Origin: Bacteroidota bacterium
Lineage (GTDB): Bacteria; Bacteroidota; Bacteroidia; Bacteroidales; UBA7960
Direction of reading: 5' to 3'
Assembly: GCA_018335675.1 (NCBI GenBank)
Contig: JAGXRQ010000059.1
Span: 1 to 64,000, forward strand
Length of the DNA stretch: 64,000 nt
Positions within the stretch are counted from its first letter, which is position 1, and each line of letters opens with the position of its first letter. Below the pieces are notes generated by a model. That model was not told the origin of the DNA. It did not search any database and saw only the letters and a list, made by a program, of their open reading frames with translations. This document shows, one piece after another, positions 8,707 through 18,013 of the stretch. A program made the position numbers and the translations under genes.

Positions 8707-9339
8707 TTATTGCTTTTTATTATGGAATAAGTGAACCAATAATTTGGTTTGAAAGAATTCTTCAGTAAATACTTCAGATAATCTGATTATTTTACTGTGT
8801 TTTTTAAATGGTTGAATTTCAGCATCAATGTCGCCTCCCTTAAGGTATAATATCCCATTTGGAAAATCATTTATTGATTTATTACTTATCTTGTTTCCCA
8901 TCCAACCATAAAATTCAGTCATGTTTGTCACTGCTCTACTCATAATAAAATCAAATTTTTTTTCAATTGTTTCAGCACGGATGTTTAATGCCTCAACATT
9001 TTTAAGTCCTAATTCTTCAGCAACAGCATTCACAACCTTAATCTTTTTTCCAATAGAATCAACCAGTGTAAATTTGCATTCTGGGAAAACAATAGCCAAC
9101 GGAATTCCTGGAAATCCTCCTCCAGTACCCACGTCTAAAATTTCACTTCCTTCCTTGAATTTAAAATAATGTGCTATAGTTAGTGAGTGTAAAACATGGT
9201 GTAAATAAAAATTATCCATGTCTTTACGACTTATTACATTAATCTTACTGTTCCAATCAATATATAATGCCTTCAAGCTATTGAGTTGCTCAACTTGAAT
9301 GCTACTTAGATTAGGAAAATATTTACTGACTTCTTTCAT
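8707..9339 (-). CDS. rsmG: 16S rRNA (guanine527-N7)-methyltransferase
   Basis: A 210-residue RsmG (GidB) enzyme that methylates G527 of 16S rRNA using SAM. The class I methyltransferase motif is ILDVGTGGGFPGIPLA. It is followed by FTLVDSIGKKIKVV (adenosine-binding acid) and FDFIMSRAVTNMTEF. The N-terminal NVISRKDMDNFYLHHVLHS block is also diagnostic. The ORF track begins at 9417, but the extra 26 residues (MKWNKALILTSK...) are absent from the family and would overlap a candidate promoter at 9391-9417, so I use the ATG at 9339 (MKEVSKYF). Confidence 0.95.
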   Translation of the reverse strand: MKEVSKYFPNLSSIQVEQLNSLKALYIDWNSKINVISRKDMDNFYLHHVLHSLTIAHYFKFKEGSEILDVGTGGGFPGIPLAIVFPECKFTLVDSIGKKIKVVNAVAEELGLKNVEALNIRAETIEKKFDFIMSRAVTNMTEFYGWMGNKISNKSINDFPNGILYLKGGDIDAEIQPFKKHSKIIRLSEVFTEEFFQTKLLVHLFHNKKQ

Positions 9340-9390
9340 ATTCAGCAATTCCTTTATTTTTTTTCTTTTTAATAGTTGTATTTTTGAAGT

Positions 9391-9417
9391 CAAAATTAAA
9401 GCTTTATTCCATTTCAA
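9391..9417 (-). promoter_or_regulatory. Candidate promoter of rsmG
   Basis: On the minus strand TTG (9415-9417) is followed by 16 bp and TAATTTTG (9391-9398), an exact TAnnTTTG -7 box. Transcription would start near 9384, leaving about 45 nt before the ATG at 9339. This supports the short rsmG start. Confidence 0.5.
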
Positions 9418-9470
9418 TTGGAAATATAATTTAGTCGAGTGCGTTTTTTATTGAAATAATACCATATATA

Positions 9471-10403
9471 ATGAGAAAATCTGTTATTACATTAATTTCT
9501 TTTCTGTTTATAATTCATTCATTAAATGCTCAACCTCGCATATCTTTAAATCAATATATAGACACTTATAAAAGTGTTGCTATGGAAGAAATGCGAATTT
9601 ATGGAATTCCTGCGAGTATAAAGCTAGCTCAAGGGATTCTTGAGTCTGGCTTTGGGAATAGCGACTTGGCAGTGAAAGCAAAAAATCACTTTGGAGTAAA
9701 GTGCTCGGGATGGCAAGGCAAAACTTATCTAAAAGACGATGATGCAAAGGATGAGTGTTTCAGGGCTTATGATGATCCCCGACAGTCGTGGAGAGACCAC
9801 TCGGAATTTATTAAAAACCGAGAGAGATATGCATCTTTATTCAATCTTAAAAAAGATGATTATAAAGGATGGGCCAGAGGATTGCAGAGAGCGGGATATG
9901 CTACTAACCCAAATTATTCAAACTTGCTGATTAGAATTATTGAAGAGAACAAACTTTATGAATATGATAAACAGGTGTTGTCTGGTGCAAAGGTTGATGT
10001 GAAAGAAAATGGTAAAACCCCAATAGTGACAAAAGACCCAGATGATTTTTCTACGGTATCAATTAGTAGGGAAGTTTTGCTTAATAATAACATCCGATAT
10101 ATTGTTGCTGAAAGGGGAGATACTCCTAAAAAAATTGCCGACGAATTTAATATGAGAGAATGGCAGATATATAAATACAATGAGTTTGAAAAGAATGTAG
10201 TTATAACTCCAGGACAAATTGTTTATTTGCAACCGAAGAAAAGAAAGGCAGAAGTTAGCACTCACTCTGTAATGCAAGGGGAAAGCATTCATGATATTTC
10301 TCAGAAATACGGTGTAAAAACAAAGTATATCTATAAAAGGAATGACCTGAACCCTGGAGATGAACCCAAAGCAGGAGATGTGATTAAGCTTAGAAGGAGA
10401 TAA
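9471..10403 (+). CDS. Secreted glucosaminidase (GH73/FlgJ-like) with two LysM domains
   Basis: A 310-residue peptidoglycan hydrolase. The signal peptide is MRKSVITLISFLFIIHSLNAQ. Residues about 25-165 form a mannosyl-glycoprotein endo-beta-N-acetylglucosaminidase-like domain with YGIPASIKLAQGILESGFGNS, whose Glu after GIL is the likely acid catalyst. It continues with KNHFGVKCSGWQGKTY and AYDDPRQSWRDHSEFI. Two LysM peptidoglycan-binding repeats follow: RYIVAERGDTPKKIADEFN (about 205-250) and HSVMQGESIHDISQKYGVK (about 262-306). It acts in the periplasm or at the outer membrane during wall remodelling. The gene stands alone, 5 bp from a convergent TPR gene. Confidence 0.92.
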   Translation: MRKSVITLISFLFIIHSLNAQPRISLNQYIDTYKSVAMEEMRIYGIPASIKLAQGILESGFGNSDLAVKAKNHFGVKCSGWQGKTYLKDDDAKDECFRAYDDPRQSWRDHSEFIKNRERYASLFNLKKDDYKGWARGLQRAGYATNPNYSNLLIRIIEENKLYEYDKQVLSGAKVDVKENGKTPIVTKDPDDFSTVSISREVLLNNNIRYIVAERGDTPKKIADEFNMREWQIYKYNEFEKNVVITPGQIVYLQPKKRKAEVSTHSVMQGESIHDISQKYGVKTKYIYKRNDLNPGDEPKAGDVIKLRRR

Positions 10404-10408
10404 CTAAA

Positions 10409-10930
10409 TTATTCACCGCAATGAATACGAATATGAATATGAGCTTCTTCAAAGCCCAATTCATAAGCTTTTCTTAGGTCATTACATCCTGCTCTAGCTT
10501 GACGGTTTTTTATTCTGGCTTGCCCTCTGTTAAAGTATGCTTCAGCATAATCAGGTTGAAGAGTTATAGCCCTGTTATAATCTGCTATTTCACTACTCGC
10601 TGAATACTTAAGGCGATATTTGGTGTAAGCTCTCCAAAAATATACTTCAGCATCATTTGCATATACCCTAATAGAGAGATCAAAATCCTTCTTTGCATCT
10701 TTGTAATTTCCTAGTTGAAAATTGCAAAATCCTCTTCCAAAATATGCCTTATATAAAACTTCAAAATCCGGTTGAAGCCTTATACAACTCGAGAAATCAT
10801 CAATTGCACCTCTATAATCATTAAGTTCCAATTTTGAATTTGCTCTACGGGCAAAATCAGCCGCTGACTGCGAATATGTATATGCAGAAATCAAAACCAT
10901 CACAAATAAAACTAATATTTTTTTGAACAT
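10409..10930 (-). CDS. Exported TPR protein
   Basis: A 173-residue protein with a signal peptide (MFKKILVLFVMVLISAYTYSQ) and about four tetratricopeptide repeats with the usual 34-residue spacing: NDYRGAIDDFSSCIRLQPDF, GNYKDAKKDFDLSI, ASSEIADYNRAITLQPDYAEAYFNRGQARI and a final ARAGCNDLRKAYELG. It probably acts as a periplasmic protein-interaction module. No specific function can be assigned. It is the last gene of a minus-strand block after comEC, but a 97-bp gap and its own -7 box suggest separate transcription. Confidence 0.82.
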   Translation of the reverse strand: MFKKILVLFVMVLISAYTYSQSAADFARRANSKLELNDYRGAIDDFSSCIRLQPDFEVLYKAYFGRGFCNFQLGNYKDAKKDFDLSIRVYANDAEVYFWRAYTKYRLKYSASSEIADYNRAITLQPDYAEAYFNRGQARIKNRQARAGCNDLRKAYELGFEEAHIHIRIHCGE

Positions 10931-10987
10931 ATCAGGGTGTTTTTTAGGTTATGCTAAACATTAAATAAAAACCATACCAACAATCAA

Positions 10988-10995
10988 CAAAGGTA
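10988..10995 (-). promoter_or_regulatory. Bacteroidota -7 box (TACCTTTG) for the TPR gene
   Basis: Read on the minus strand this is TACCTTTG, an exact match to TAnnTTTG, 58 bp before the TPR gene start. No TTG is seen at the usual -33 distance. Confidence 0.4.
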
Positions 10996-11027
10996 ATAAT
11001 TTTTGGAAAATAATTGATTTTTATATT

Positions 11028-13142
11028 CTACAACATTGCCGAATATGCTCCATGCGTGATAACCGACCAAAATATTATATCATTTTTGTTGCTTTCTTCC
11101 TCCCATTTTTTCGCAGTAAAACGGTTGTTGGATGAATCTAAAATTATAACCTTAGGTTTTAGCTTTTTTATTATTATATCCGGTTTTGCGTTAGGGTTTT
11201 GCGATATTATTAGATAATCTACTTCAATTTCATTTTTAAATAAAATATTATGACTGTTTTTGTTTAAAAAAAATATCTTTCTGCCTTCGAAATCCATAAA
11301 GTTTCTGCTTATAGCCCAGTTATCATTAATTTTTGTGTCAGGTGAATTTATATCGTAAATATCATAATTGTATAATGATCCATTAGTTAGCCGATTACCT
11401 TTTAAATGGAAGTCTAATCTATTAAAATCTAATTTTAAATAATCTGCAGTTATAAATAGTCGGTGGTCGCCTGAAACAAAGTCTATTGCTGTAGTTTTCG
11501 AAACATTATAAACTATGAACTGCTTTTGAGATGTTATTTTTATGGTTCTATAACTAAATGAGCTTAGTAGCAATAGTGAAAAAATTAAAGCTGGCTTTAG
11601 TAGGCTTTTCTTGAGGAATAAAAATGTTAAGCATAACAAAATAGTTACTGCACTTATAATTATCATTTCGAACGAATTTATGTATATGTTGGTGCTAACT
11701 GAACCCGGCAACGATTCTATCCATAAAACAGACTCATTTAGAGCTGTGATAATTTTGGACAAAATACTTCCTAGTAATTCTGAAACTGTGCTTATTGGTG
11801 AAGCAATAATTGTTAAAAGCGCAATGTATATTATTACACTGGATAAAGGAATTACGATAAGGTTTGTAAGTATAAAATAGTTTGGAAATTGATTGAAGTA
11901 ATAGAGTCCAATTGGTCCGGTGGCTATTTGGGCAGCTATTGATACTGATATTATTCCCCAAGCTTTGTCGATAAGAAAATTCTTAAAGATTATTTTTTTA
12001 TAAAGAATGGGCTGTATGAAAACAATACCTATCACTGCGATATATGAAAGCTGAAATCCAATCATTTTTATTATATATGGATTTATGGCTGTGAGAAATA
12101 TTGCTGATGCAGCCAAAGTATTATAAATGTTAGTCGACCGATTGAAACTCTGGCTAAAAGCAACAAATGTAAACATTGTAGATGCTCTTTGTACGGAGGG
12201 AGAAAACCCTGTTATTGCAGCATAACACCAAATTAGAATAACTATAAACAATACTTTTATTATATAGCCATACTTTATCCTTTTTAAAAATCCTAAAATT
12301 GCATTGAGGATTAAAAAGATTATTCCAACATGAAGTCCGGATACACATAAGATGTGCATTGCACCTGCACCTGCGAAACCTTGCATAAGTTCATTATCTA
12401 AGTCTTCCTTTACTCCAAAAACTAATGCTGATGCAACCGCATATTCTCGGCCTTCGATATTATTTTCACTAAGAATTTTTAATGCTTTATCTCTTATTTC
12501 GCTGGCTTTCAGTTTTATAAAGTTCCCATTTCGGAATCCGCTATATATCCATTCACCAGATTTGAAATATGCTTGGTGGTAAATATTGTTGTTTGCAAGA
12601 AAGTTTTTATAGTTAAACTCATTTGGGTTTTTTGGAGCTGATACCTCATTAAACCTATTTTCTATAATAATCAAATCTCCATATTTCAGGTTCAACGCAA
12701 TTGAGTCTTTTTCCAAATAAACAATGACTTTTCCTGTTGTGTTTATTATAGAATCTTTATTGATTATAGTTGTTACAATTCCATTTACCTGATAGCTGTT
12801 TGCCTTCTCGGAAATAGGCTCACTAATTTCAACAATTGCATATCCTGTGGTATCATCGAATTTGCTGAAATGATTTGCCCACTTTAGCTGATTATTATCT
12901 TGTGAGATTTTTATTCCAAAGAAGAAAAGACATAAATATACAATCAATCCAAATATCCACCTTTGGCTATAGTTTGCCGAAAAGAATATGGTATGTATTA
13001 TAACGTAAAATGTTGAAGGACTTATAAAAGCCCAGAATAGTATATCGTTGATGTTAAGGTCAAACCCAATTGCAACAACAATCCCCGCAAAAAAGGGAAT
13101 CAATAGTCTTACCATTGGAATTTGCGCCAGTTGAATTTTCAT
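11028..13142 (-). CDS. comEC: ComEC/Rec2-family DNA uptake channel protein
   Basis: A 704-residue polytopic membrane protein. The N-terminal segments are followed by a DUF4131-type periplasmic domain (about 60-190; GYAIVEISEPISE, GDLIIIENRF, NPNEFNYKNFLANNNIYHQAYF). The competence core then has LMQGFAGAGAMHILCVSGLHVGIIF and TGFSPSVQRASTMF, both diagnostic of ComEC. The C-terminal soluble part is short (about 550-704) and lacks a clear metallo-beta-lactamase HxHxDH motif, as in many Bacteroidota ComEC proteins. It would carry single-stranded DNA across the inner membrane. It lies 25 bp downstream of the spoIID-like gene in the same direction. Confidence 0.9.
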   Translation of the reverse strand: MKIQLAQIPMVRLLIPFFAGIVVAIGFDLNINDILFWAFISPSTFYVIIHTIFFSANYSQRWIFGLIVYLCLFFFGIKISQDNNQLKWANHFSKFDDTTGYAIVEISEPISEKANSYQVNGIVTTIINKDSIINTTGKVIVYLEKDSIALNLKYGDLIIIENRFNEVSAPKNPNEFNYKNFLANNNIYHQAYFKSGEWIYSGFRNGNFIKLKASEIRDKALKILSENNIEGREYAVASALVFGVKEDLDNELMQGFAGAGAMHILCVSGLHVGIIFLILNAILGFLKRIKYGYIIKVLFIVILIWCYAAITGFSPSVQRASTMFTFVAFSQSFNRSTNIYNTLAASAIFLTAINPYIIKMIGFQLSYIAVIGIVFIQPILYKKIIFKNFLIDKAWGIISVSIAAQIATGPIGLYYFNQFPNYFILTNLIVIPLSSVIIYIALLTIIASPISTVSELLGSILSKIITALNESVLWIESLPGSVSTNIYINSFEMIIISAVTILLCLTFLFLKKSLLKPALIFSLLLLSSFSYRTIKITSQKQFIVYNVSKTTAIDFVSGDHRLFITADYLKLDFNRLDFHLKGNRLTNGSLYNYDIYDINSPDTKINDNWAISRNFMDFEGRKIFFLNKNSHNILFKNEIEVDYLIISQNPNAKPDIIIKKLKPKVIILDSSNNRFTAKKWEEESNKNDIIFWSVITHGAYSAML

Positions 13143-13167
13143 AGGCGCAAAATTGGTAAAAAATTAT

Positions 13168-14346
13168 TTAATTTGCAAAAAAATCATCTATAACGACTAA
13201 TTCAATATTTTTGTAGTAATATTTTATGATGTATTCTTTTGAAAAGCCATATTGAGCCATCTTCATTGCTCCTTCCTGGCAAAGCCCAACGCCATGCCCA
13301 AAGCCTCTTCCTCTGAATATTATGGTATCGTTTTCAGTTGTAATGGAAAAGAAAGTTGACCGCAATTTGAAGTTTTCCCTTATTTGCCTTAAGTGGATTT
13401 TTTTATTTTCATCTAGGTGTAATTTCCTGTTATCCTGAGTAAATGTCAAAATATGATTTTTTTCAGATGCAGAAAGTTTTATCTTATATGTAGATTCTAC
13501 AAATCTTAAAAGATCATTAATACTTATTTTCATTTCCCACCTTGCTCCAGGGCTATTTAAACAAAACGTGTCTTTAACACTTCTTAAATATGGCAATGCT
13601 TGAGGCCAGATATCTTCAGAATTTATAGTTTCACCCCCGCAATTTGCATGATATACAGTGTTTACGGGTTGAGAGTTATTGTCTATAATAATAGTTCCTC
13701 TGGAATCATTTACTGCTTCAATAATTGGATTATAGCCTGTTCTACCATAATATGCCTGACAATGAACCTGGTCACAAAGATTATGGCCTTGTGCCTCGTG
13801 TCTGTTAATGTTTTTAAAAGCATAAGTTCTTGCAATCGTGGCCTGAACCTGATAGTAAACCGCATGTCTTAAAAATCCTGATTCTGATTGCACTACTCCG
13901 GCTATATATTTCTCAAGTGCCACAATATTAATGATTTTAAGCTTTCCATCAGCGACAGTAATGACAAAATCATCATCGTACATGCGAAAAGCCAGATCGG
14001 GCTCAATTGGATTTAAAAGCATTATATTATTAAACGCACCACCAAGAATTAAAACTTTGCTTACTTCTTGAATAATAGTATCTCGTCTGATGATAAGAAT
14101 TTTGCTGTCTTTTGCTCTTAGTTTTATGCTAGCAAACTTTCTTACACTTAGTAATGGCTCATTTGTTTCATTGTCAGAGTATATGAGATATCTGCCTTCT
14201 AAACTTGTTAAGTTAATTTCGTTTATTTCACTTCCTGAAAATATCCTAATATCTATTTTTGATGGCAAGGAAAGATTTGTATTTCCTTTTGCTATTAATG
14301 GAAAGGAAATAATAACTATAATTATAAAACGATAGAAATTATTCAT
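13168..14346 (-). CDS. SpoIID/LytB domain protein, probable secreted amidase-enhancer or glycan-strand hydrolase
   Basis: A 392-residue secreted protein. It has a signal peptide (FYRFIIIVIISFPLIAKG) and a SpoIID/LytB domain from about 130 to the end. Family marks are IVALEKYIAGVVQSESG, YYQVQATIARTYAFKNI, NSRGTIIIDNNSQPVNTVYHANCGGET and the end motif FRGRGFGHGVGLCQEGAMKMAQYG. In Bacillus, SpoIID is a lytic transglycosylase acting on denuded glycan strands; the Bacteroidota relatives are not well studied, so the reaction is inferred. The start overlaps the lpxB stop by 8 bp, implying coupling. Confidence 0.86.
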   Translation of the reverse strand: MNNFYRFIIIVIISFPLIAKGNTNLSLPSKIDIRIFSGSEINEINLTSLEGRYLIYSDNETNEPLLSVRKFASIKLRAKDSKILIIRRDTIIQEVSKVLILGGAFNNIMLLNPIEPDLAFRMYDDDFVITVADGKLKIINIVALEKYIAGVVQSESGFLRHAVYYQVQATIARTYAFKNINRHEAQGHNLCDQVHCQAYYGRTGYNPIIEAVNDSRGTIIIDNNSQPVNTVYHANCGGETINSEDIWPQALPYLRSVKDTFCLNSPGARWEMKISINDLLRFVESTYKIKLSASEKNHILTFTQDNRKLHLDENKKIHLRQIRENFKLRSTFFSITTENDTIIFRGRGFGHGVGLCQEGAMKMAQYGFSKEYIIKYYYKNIELVVIDDFFAN

Positions 14347-15463
14347 GTGTGGTTAAAAAGTTTTTAATTATTTCTGCAGCTTTTTGAGAAGCTCCAATTC
14401 CACCAAGCTTTTGTTTAAGAATCTTATACTCATCTATAATGGTGTTTCTGTATTCTTTGTTATTTAGCAATTCAGATAATTCAGTTGTTAGGTTTTTATT
14501 GTTAAAGTCGTTTTGTATTAATTCTTTCACAACGTGTTTATCCATTATAAGATTAACAAGGGATATATAATTAATCTTTACGAGTTTTTTTGCTATATGA
14601 TATGATAGTTTTCCTCCTTTGTAGCATACCACTTGAGGTGTACCTATAAGAGCAGTTTCAAGTGTTGCTGTTCCTGAAACCACAATAGCGGCTTCGCTGT
14701 GTTTTAATAATTCGTAAGTCTTGTCGAAAATTATTTTAATTTCTGAATCAATTAAAAATCTTTGATACAACTCAATTGGTTGAGATGACATTCCGGCAAC
14801 AACAAACTGGTAATCTGCAAATTTACTTGCAGTTTCAGTCATAATTTTTAACATTTTTGTTATTTCCTGCTTTCTGCTGCCAGGTAAAATTGCTACAATG
14901 GGTTTATTATTAAGGATATTAATCTTAATGAAATCATTTTTATTGGTTTCGAAGAAATCGTTGTTTAATGCATCTAACAAAGGATGACCAACAAAATCTG
15001 CATTAAAGTCGAATTTTGCATAAAAGTCTTTTTCAAAAGGAAGAATAACAAGCATTTTGTCAACACAATTCTTGATTTTGTGCACTCTGGATTGTTTCCA
15101 AGCCCAAATTTGAGGTGAGATATAATATATTACTTTAATTCCGTTTTCTTTTGCAAATTTTGCCATCCTTAAATTAAAGCCGGGATAGTCAATCAATATT
15201 AATACATCAGGCTTGTATTGTATAATGTCATTTTTGCAGATTGAAAAATTTCTAAGAATAGTTCTAATGTTTAGCAAGACTTCCAAAAACCCCATAAAAG
15301 CTAGTTCTTTAATGTGCTTAACAGGTTTTCCGCCAATCACAGACATCTTATCGCCTCCCCAGAATCTGAAATTTGCATTTTTGTCAATAGCAGCAATTTG
15401 CTTCATTAAGTTAGACCCGTGTAAATCTCCCGATGCCTCGCCTGCTATTAGATAATACTTCAT
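14339..15463 (-). CDS. lpxB: Lipid-A-disaccharide synthase
   Basis: A 374-residue glycosyltransferase (GT19) that joins UDP-2,3-diacylglucosamine and lipid X to make the lipid A disaccharide on the inner membrane. Diagnostic segments are the N-terminal YYLIAGEASGDLHGSNLM, the internal LIDYPGFNLRMAKFA and YYISPQIWAWKQSRVHKI, then DFVGHPLLD and AILPGSRKQEI. The C-terminal donor pocket is IVVSGTATLETALIGTPQVVCYK. Length and motifs are normal. It overlaps the spoIID-like gene by 8 bp and lies in a minus-strand block with surE, an arrangement common in Bacteroidota. Confidence 0.97.
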   Translation of the reverse strand: MKYYLIAGEASGDLHGSNLMKQIAAIDKNANFRFWGGDKMSVIGGKPVKHIKELAFMGFLEVLLNIRTILRNFSICKNDIIQYKPDVLILIDYPGFNLRMAKFAKENGIKVIYYISPQIWAWKQSRVHKIKNCVDKMLVILPFEKDFYAKFDFNADFVGHPLLDALNNDFFETNKNDFIKINILNNKPIVAILPGSRKQEITKMLKIMTETASKFADYQFVVAGMSSQPIELYQRFLIDSEIKIIFDKTYELLKHSEAAIVVSGTATLETALIGTPQVVCYKGGKLSYHIAKKLVKINYISLVNLIMDKHVVKELIQNDFNNKNLTTELSELLNNKEYRNTIIDEYKILKQKLGGIGASQKAAEIIKNFLTTHE

Positions 15464-15509
15464 TGCTTATTTTTGGAGTTTTTGTTGTTTTACCAAGGTT
15501 GATAATTTC

Positions 15510-15800
15510 CTACAAGAATAGAATGAAAAATAATATTGCATAAATAATTGTAGCTCCCAAAATACCTCTGCCAGTTTTGTCATATTTTTTGTTTACCATA
15601 TAAATCCTAAAAGGAAGCATATTAGTAAAAATAGAAATAAGCAGAATATTTGATAATTTAAAATATTTTCCGGCAGATGTTATTGCATTTGTATTGTCTA
15701 TGCCTGAAATTCCAAGTATAAGATAAACAAGTCCGAATGCTGCTGCAGGTAAAATAATTCCGATAATGGCACCTAATACCCATGAGTCTTTGTTAAACAT
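15510..15800 (-). CDS. Small integral membrane protein
   Basis: A 96-residue protein with three hydrophobic segments (about 8-30, 46-64 and 78-96) and a short basic loop (YMVNKKYDKTGRG). Its start overlaps the surE stop by 8 bp, and lpxB begins 46 bp after its stop. Small membrane proteins at this surE-lpxB position occur in other Bacteroidota, but I know of no function. The tight coupling and intact hydrophobic pattern make it a likely real gene rather than a chance ORF. Confidence 0.7.
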   Translation of the reverse strand: MFNKDSWVLGAIIGIILPAAAFGLVYLILGISGIDNTNAITSAGKYFKLSNILLISIFTNMLPFRIYMVNKKYDKTGRGILGATIIYAILFFILFL

Positions 15801-16563
15801 TAAACCTCCAATTTTTTAATTCAGGAATAAAATTGTGTGCTGTAAAATCAAATTGAACTGGGACAACAGAAATGAAGTTATTTTGCAGTGCCCATTCATC
15901 AGTATCTTTGCTATTTTCATGTACTTTAAATTCTCCTGAGAGCCAATAATAATCAACACCTCTGGGGTCTCTTCTATGATCGAATACTTCTTCCCAATTA
16001 CCTCTGGCCTGCCTACATATTTTAACTCCTTTTAGCTCTGATTCAACTACAGCCGGAATATTCACATTAAGGCAGCAACCTTGAGGCAATCCTTTCTCAA
16101 GAACATTGGCTGCAATTTGTTTAATGTATTTTTTGGCAGCTAAAAAATTTGCTTCAAAACTGAAATCCATTAAAGAGAATCCAATTGAAGGGATGCTTTC
16201 CATTGCACCTTCAATAGCAGCCGACATAGTGCCACTGTATATTACATTTATCGATGCATTTGAACCATGATTAATTCCGCTCACAATTAAGTCGGGTTTC
16301 TTATGTAAGACTTTGTTTACCGCAATCTTGACACAATCTACAGGAGTTCCGCTACAACTGTATTCAGGGTATTCTCCGTCGGCACTTATTTTTTTCAGTC
16401 TTAATGGTGATGAAATGGTTACTGCATGCCCCATGCCACTCTGAGGTTTATCAGGCGCAACAACTACAATGTCTCCTAGTTCAATCATAAATGATATCAA
16501 GTGCCTAATTCCAGGAGCCATTATGCCATCATCATTGGTTATTAAAATTACCGGTTTATGCAT
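15793..16563 (-). CDS. surE: 5'/3'-nucleotidase SurE
   Basis: A 256-residue metal-dependent nucleoside monophosphate phosphatase. The N-terminal motif ILITNDDGIMAPGI has the metal-binding DD pair. It is followed by VVAPDKPQSGMGHAVTI, then YSCSGTPVDCVKIA and LIVSGINHGSNASINVIYSGTMSAAIEGA, all hallmarks of SurE. It acts in the cytoplasm in nucleotide salvage or stationary-phase survival. It is the head of the surE, membrane protein, lpxB, spoIID-like, comEC series and starts 51 bp downstream of the DUF502 gene. Confidence 0.96.
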   Translation of the reverse strand: MHKPVILITNDDGIMAPGIRHLISFMIELGDIVVVAPDKPQSGMGHAVTISSPLRLKKISADGEYPEYSCSGTPVDCVKIAVNKVLHKKPDLIVSGINHGSNASINVIYSGTMSAAIEGAMESIPSIGFSLMDFSFEANFLAAKKYIKQIAANVLEKGLPQGCCLNVNIPAVVESELKGVKICRQARGNWEEVFDHRRDPRGVDYYWLSGEFKVHENSKDTDEWALQNNFISVVPVQFDFTAHNFIPELKNWRFNV

Positions 16564-16614
16564 TTTTAAAATTTTGGCAAAGCTATTAAGAAATTGTCAA
16601 TTGCTTTATAAATA

Positions 16615-17190
16615 TTATACTTTAGTTACTCCTCCTGATACAATAAATTTCATGACTTCTGTTGAAGGAGCATTTATCGGAATCACATTCTCTGCTGCTA
16701 CAAGAAATAGGTTGCCGGAGAAATTGTAAGAATGTGGAAGATATACCGCAACCATATCTGCTCCAACTCCAATTGCTGATAAGTCTCTTTCAGTTACAAA
16801 CCCTAATTTGTATAGCTTGTTGTCTCTGTTGATGATAACCATTACGGGCTCAGTAAATTTTTTCTTCTGCCCAACAAAAGCAGACATCAAGTCTTTAATT
16901 GACGAATAAAGCATCTTTACTATTGGCATCTGATCCAAAATCTTATTCCACAAATATGACAATGGAGTTTTAATTAGAAATGAACCAAAAAATCCAATTA
17001 AAGTTATTCCCACAAGAATAATCAATAATCCAAGGCCAGGAATGTTAAACGGCAGCAAGCCATCAATAAAGTCTAGTGCAGCGTATATAGCATACAATGT
17101 TATGCTAATAGGTGCAACGTAAAGAAACCCCTGAAGAAAATAGTAAAAAATCCTTCTAAATGGATTTTTCTTTTTATTGATCTGTTCCAT
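16615..17190 (-). CDS. DUF502 family membrane protein
   Basis: A 191-residue DUF502 protein. Two membrane segments lie near residues 15-35 and 50-75. They are followed by the family stretch LSYLWNKILDQMPIVKMLYSSIKDLMSAFV and a soluble C-terminal part with PVMVIINRDNKLYKLGFVTE, VAVYLPHSYNFSGNLFLV and the closing STEVMKFIVSGGVTK. The family occurs widely in bacteria and plants without an established biochemical role. No partner is evident beyond the downstream surE block. Confidence 0.9.
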   Translation of the reverse strand: MEQINKKKNPFRRIFYYFLQGFLYVAPISITLYAIYAALDFIDGLLPFNIPGLGLLIILVGITLIGFFGSFLIKTPLSYLWNKILDQMPIVKMLYSSIKDLMSAFVGQKKKFTEPVMVIINRDNKLYKLGFVTERDLSAIGVGADMVAVYLPHSYNFSGNLFLVAAENVIPINAPSTEVMKFIVSGGVTKV

Positions 17191-17206
17191 AATCTTTTGT
17201 TTTTTG

Positions 17207-17214
17207 CAAAATTA
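17207..17214 (-). promoter_or_regulatory. Candidate -7 box (TAATTTTG) for the DUF502-surE-lpxB block
   Basis: On the minus strand TAATTTTG matches TAnnTTTG and lies 17 bp before the DUF502 ATG at 17190. No TTG occurs at the usual -33 spacing, so support is partial. Confidence 0.35.
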
Positions 17215-17329
17215 CCTTAAAAAATGTTTAAATGGCTATTTGTTTTAATACGACAAAATGTCAGAATAAAGAAAATGGTTTATAATTTGATGCAATCTTG
17301 CGCGTTACTAACCTTAAATAATATGTAAT

Positions 17330-18013
17330 ATGGGAATCGGAATTTATGTAATTTTTGGAGTTTTTGTGCTGATTAGCTATATAGTATCTAGCATTTTAAA
17401 ATCAAAGTTTTCTAAATATTCAAAAGAGCCTTTGCGCTCGGGACTTTCCGGTAAGGAAGTTGCTGAAAAAATGCTTATCGAAAATGGGATTACAAACGTT
17501 AAAGTAATAAGTACTCCGGGTCGTCTTACCGATCACTATAATCCACTCGATAAAACTGTAAATCTTAGTAGAGAGGTTTATAATGGGAGAAGTATAGCTG
17601 CTGCAGCTGTGGCTGCTCATGAATGTGGACACGCAGTTCAGCATGCAAAAGCTTATTCTTTTTTGAAAATGCGTTCATCTCTTGTTCCAATTGTAAGCTT
17701 TAGTTCTAAGTATATGCAATGGATACTTCTAATTGGAATTCTAACTATAGAGTCGTTTCCTCAAATACTATTTGCTGGAATCATAATGTTTGCTGCAACA
17801 ACATTGTTTAGCTTTATTACACTGCCTGTTGAATTTAATGCAACAAAGAGGGCATTAGTTTGGCTCGAAAATACTGGATTAACAACGGGCAAAGAGCACT
17901 ATTATGCAAAAGATGCCTTAAAATGGGCCGCTACAACATATGTAGTCGCTGCGCTTGGCTCTTTGGCAACACTGCTTTATTATGTCTGGATATTTTTGGG
18001 AAGGAGAGATTAG
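17330..18013 (+). CDS. YugP-type membrane zinc metallopeptidase
   Basis: A 227-residue neutral zinc metallopeptidase of the YugP family (DUF2362). An N-terminal membrane segment (IYVIFGVFVLISYIVSSIL) precedes the active site AAVAAHECGHAVQHA, which contains HExxH. Three further hydrophobic segments follow (about 120-140, 145-170 and 200-222). The third ligand is probably the Glu in LPVEFNATKRA. The substrate is unknown; the family is predicted to degrade or process membrane proteins. The last 4 bp overlap the maf stop on the other strand. A weak TTTG/TAACCTTA pair precedes the gene. Confidence 0.9.
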   Translation: MGIGIYVIFGVFVLISYIVSSILKSKFSKYSKEPLRSGLSGKEVAEKMLIENGITNVKVISTPGRLTDHYNPLDKTVNLSREVYNGRSIAAAAVAAHECGHAVQHAKAYSFLKMRSSLVPIVSFSSKYMQWILLIGILTIESFPQILFAGIIMFAATTLFSFITLPVEFNATKRALVWLENTGLTTGKEHYYAKDALKWAATTYVVAALGSLATLLYYVWIFLGRRD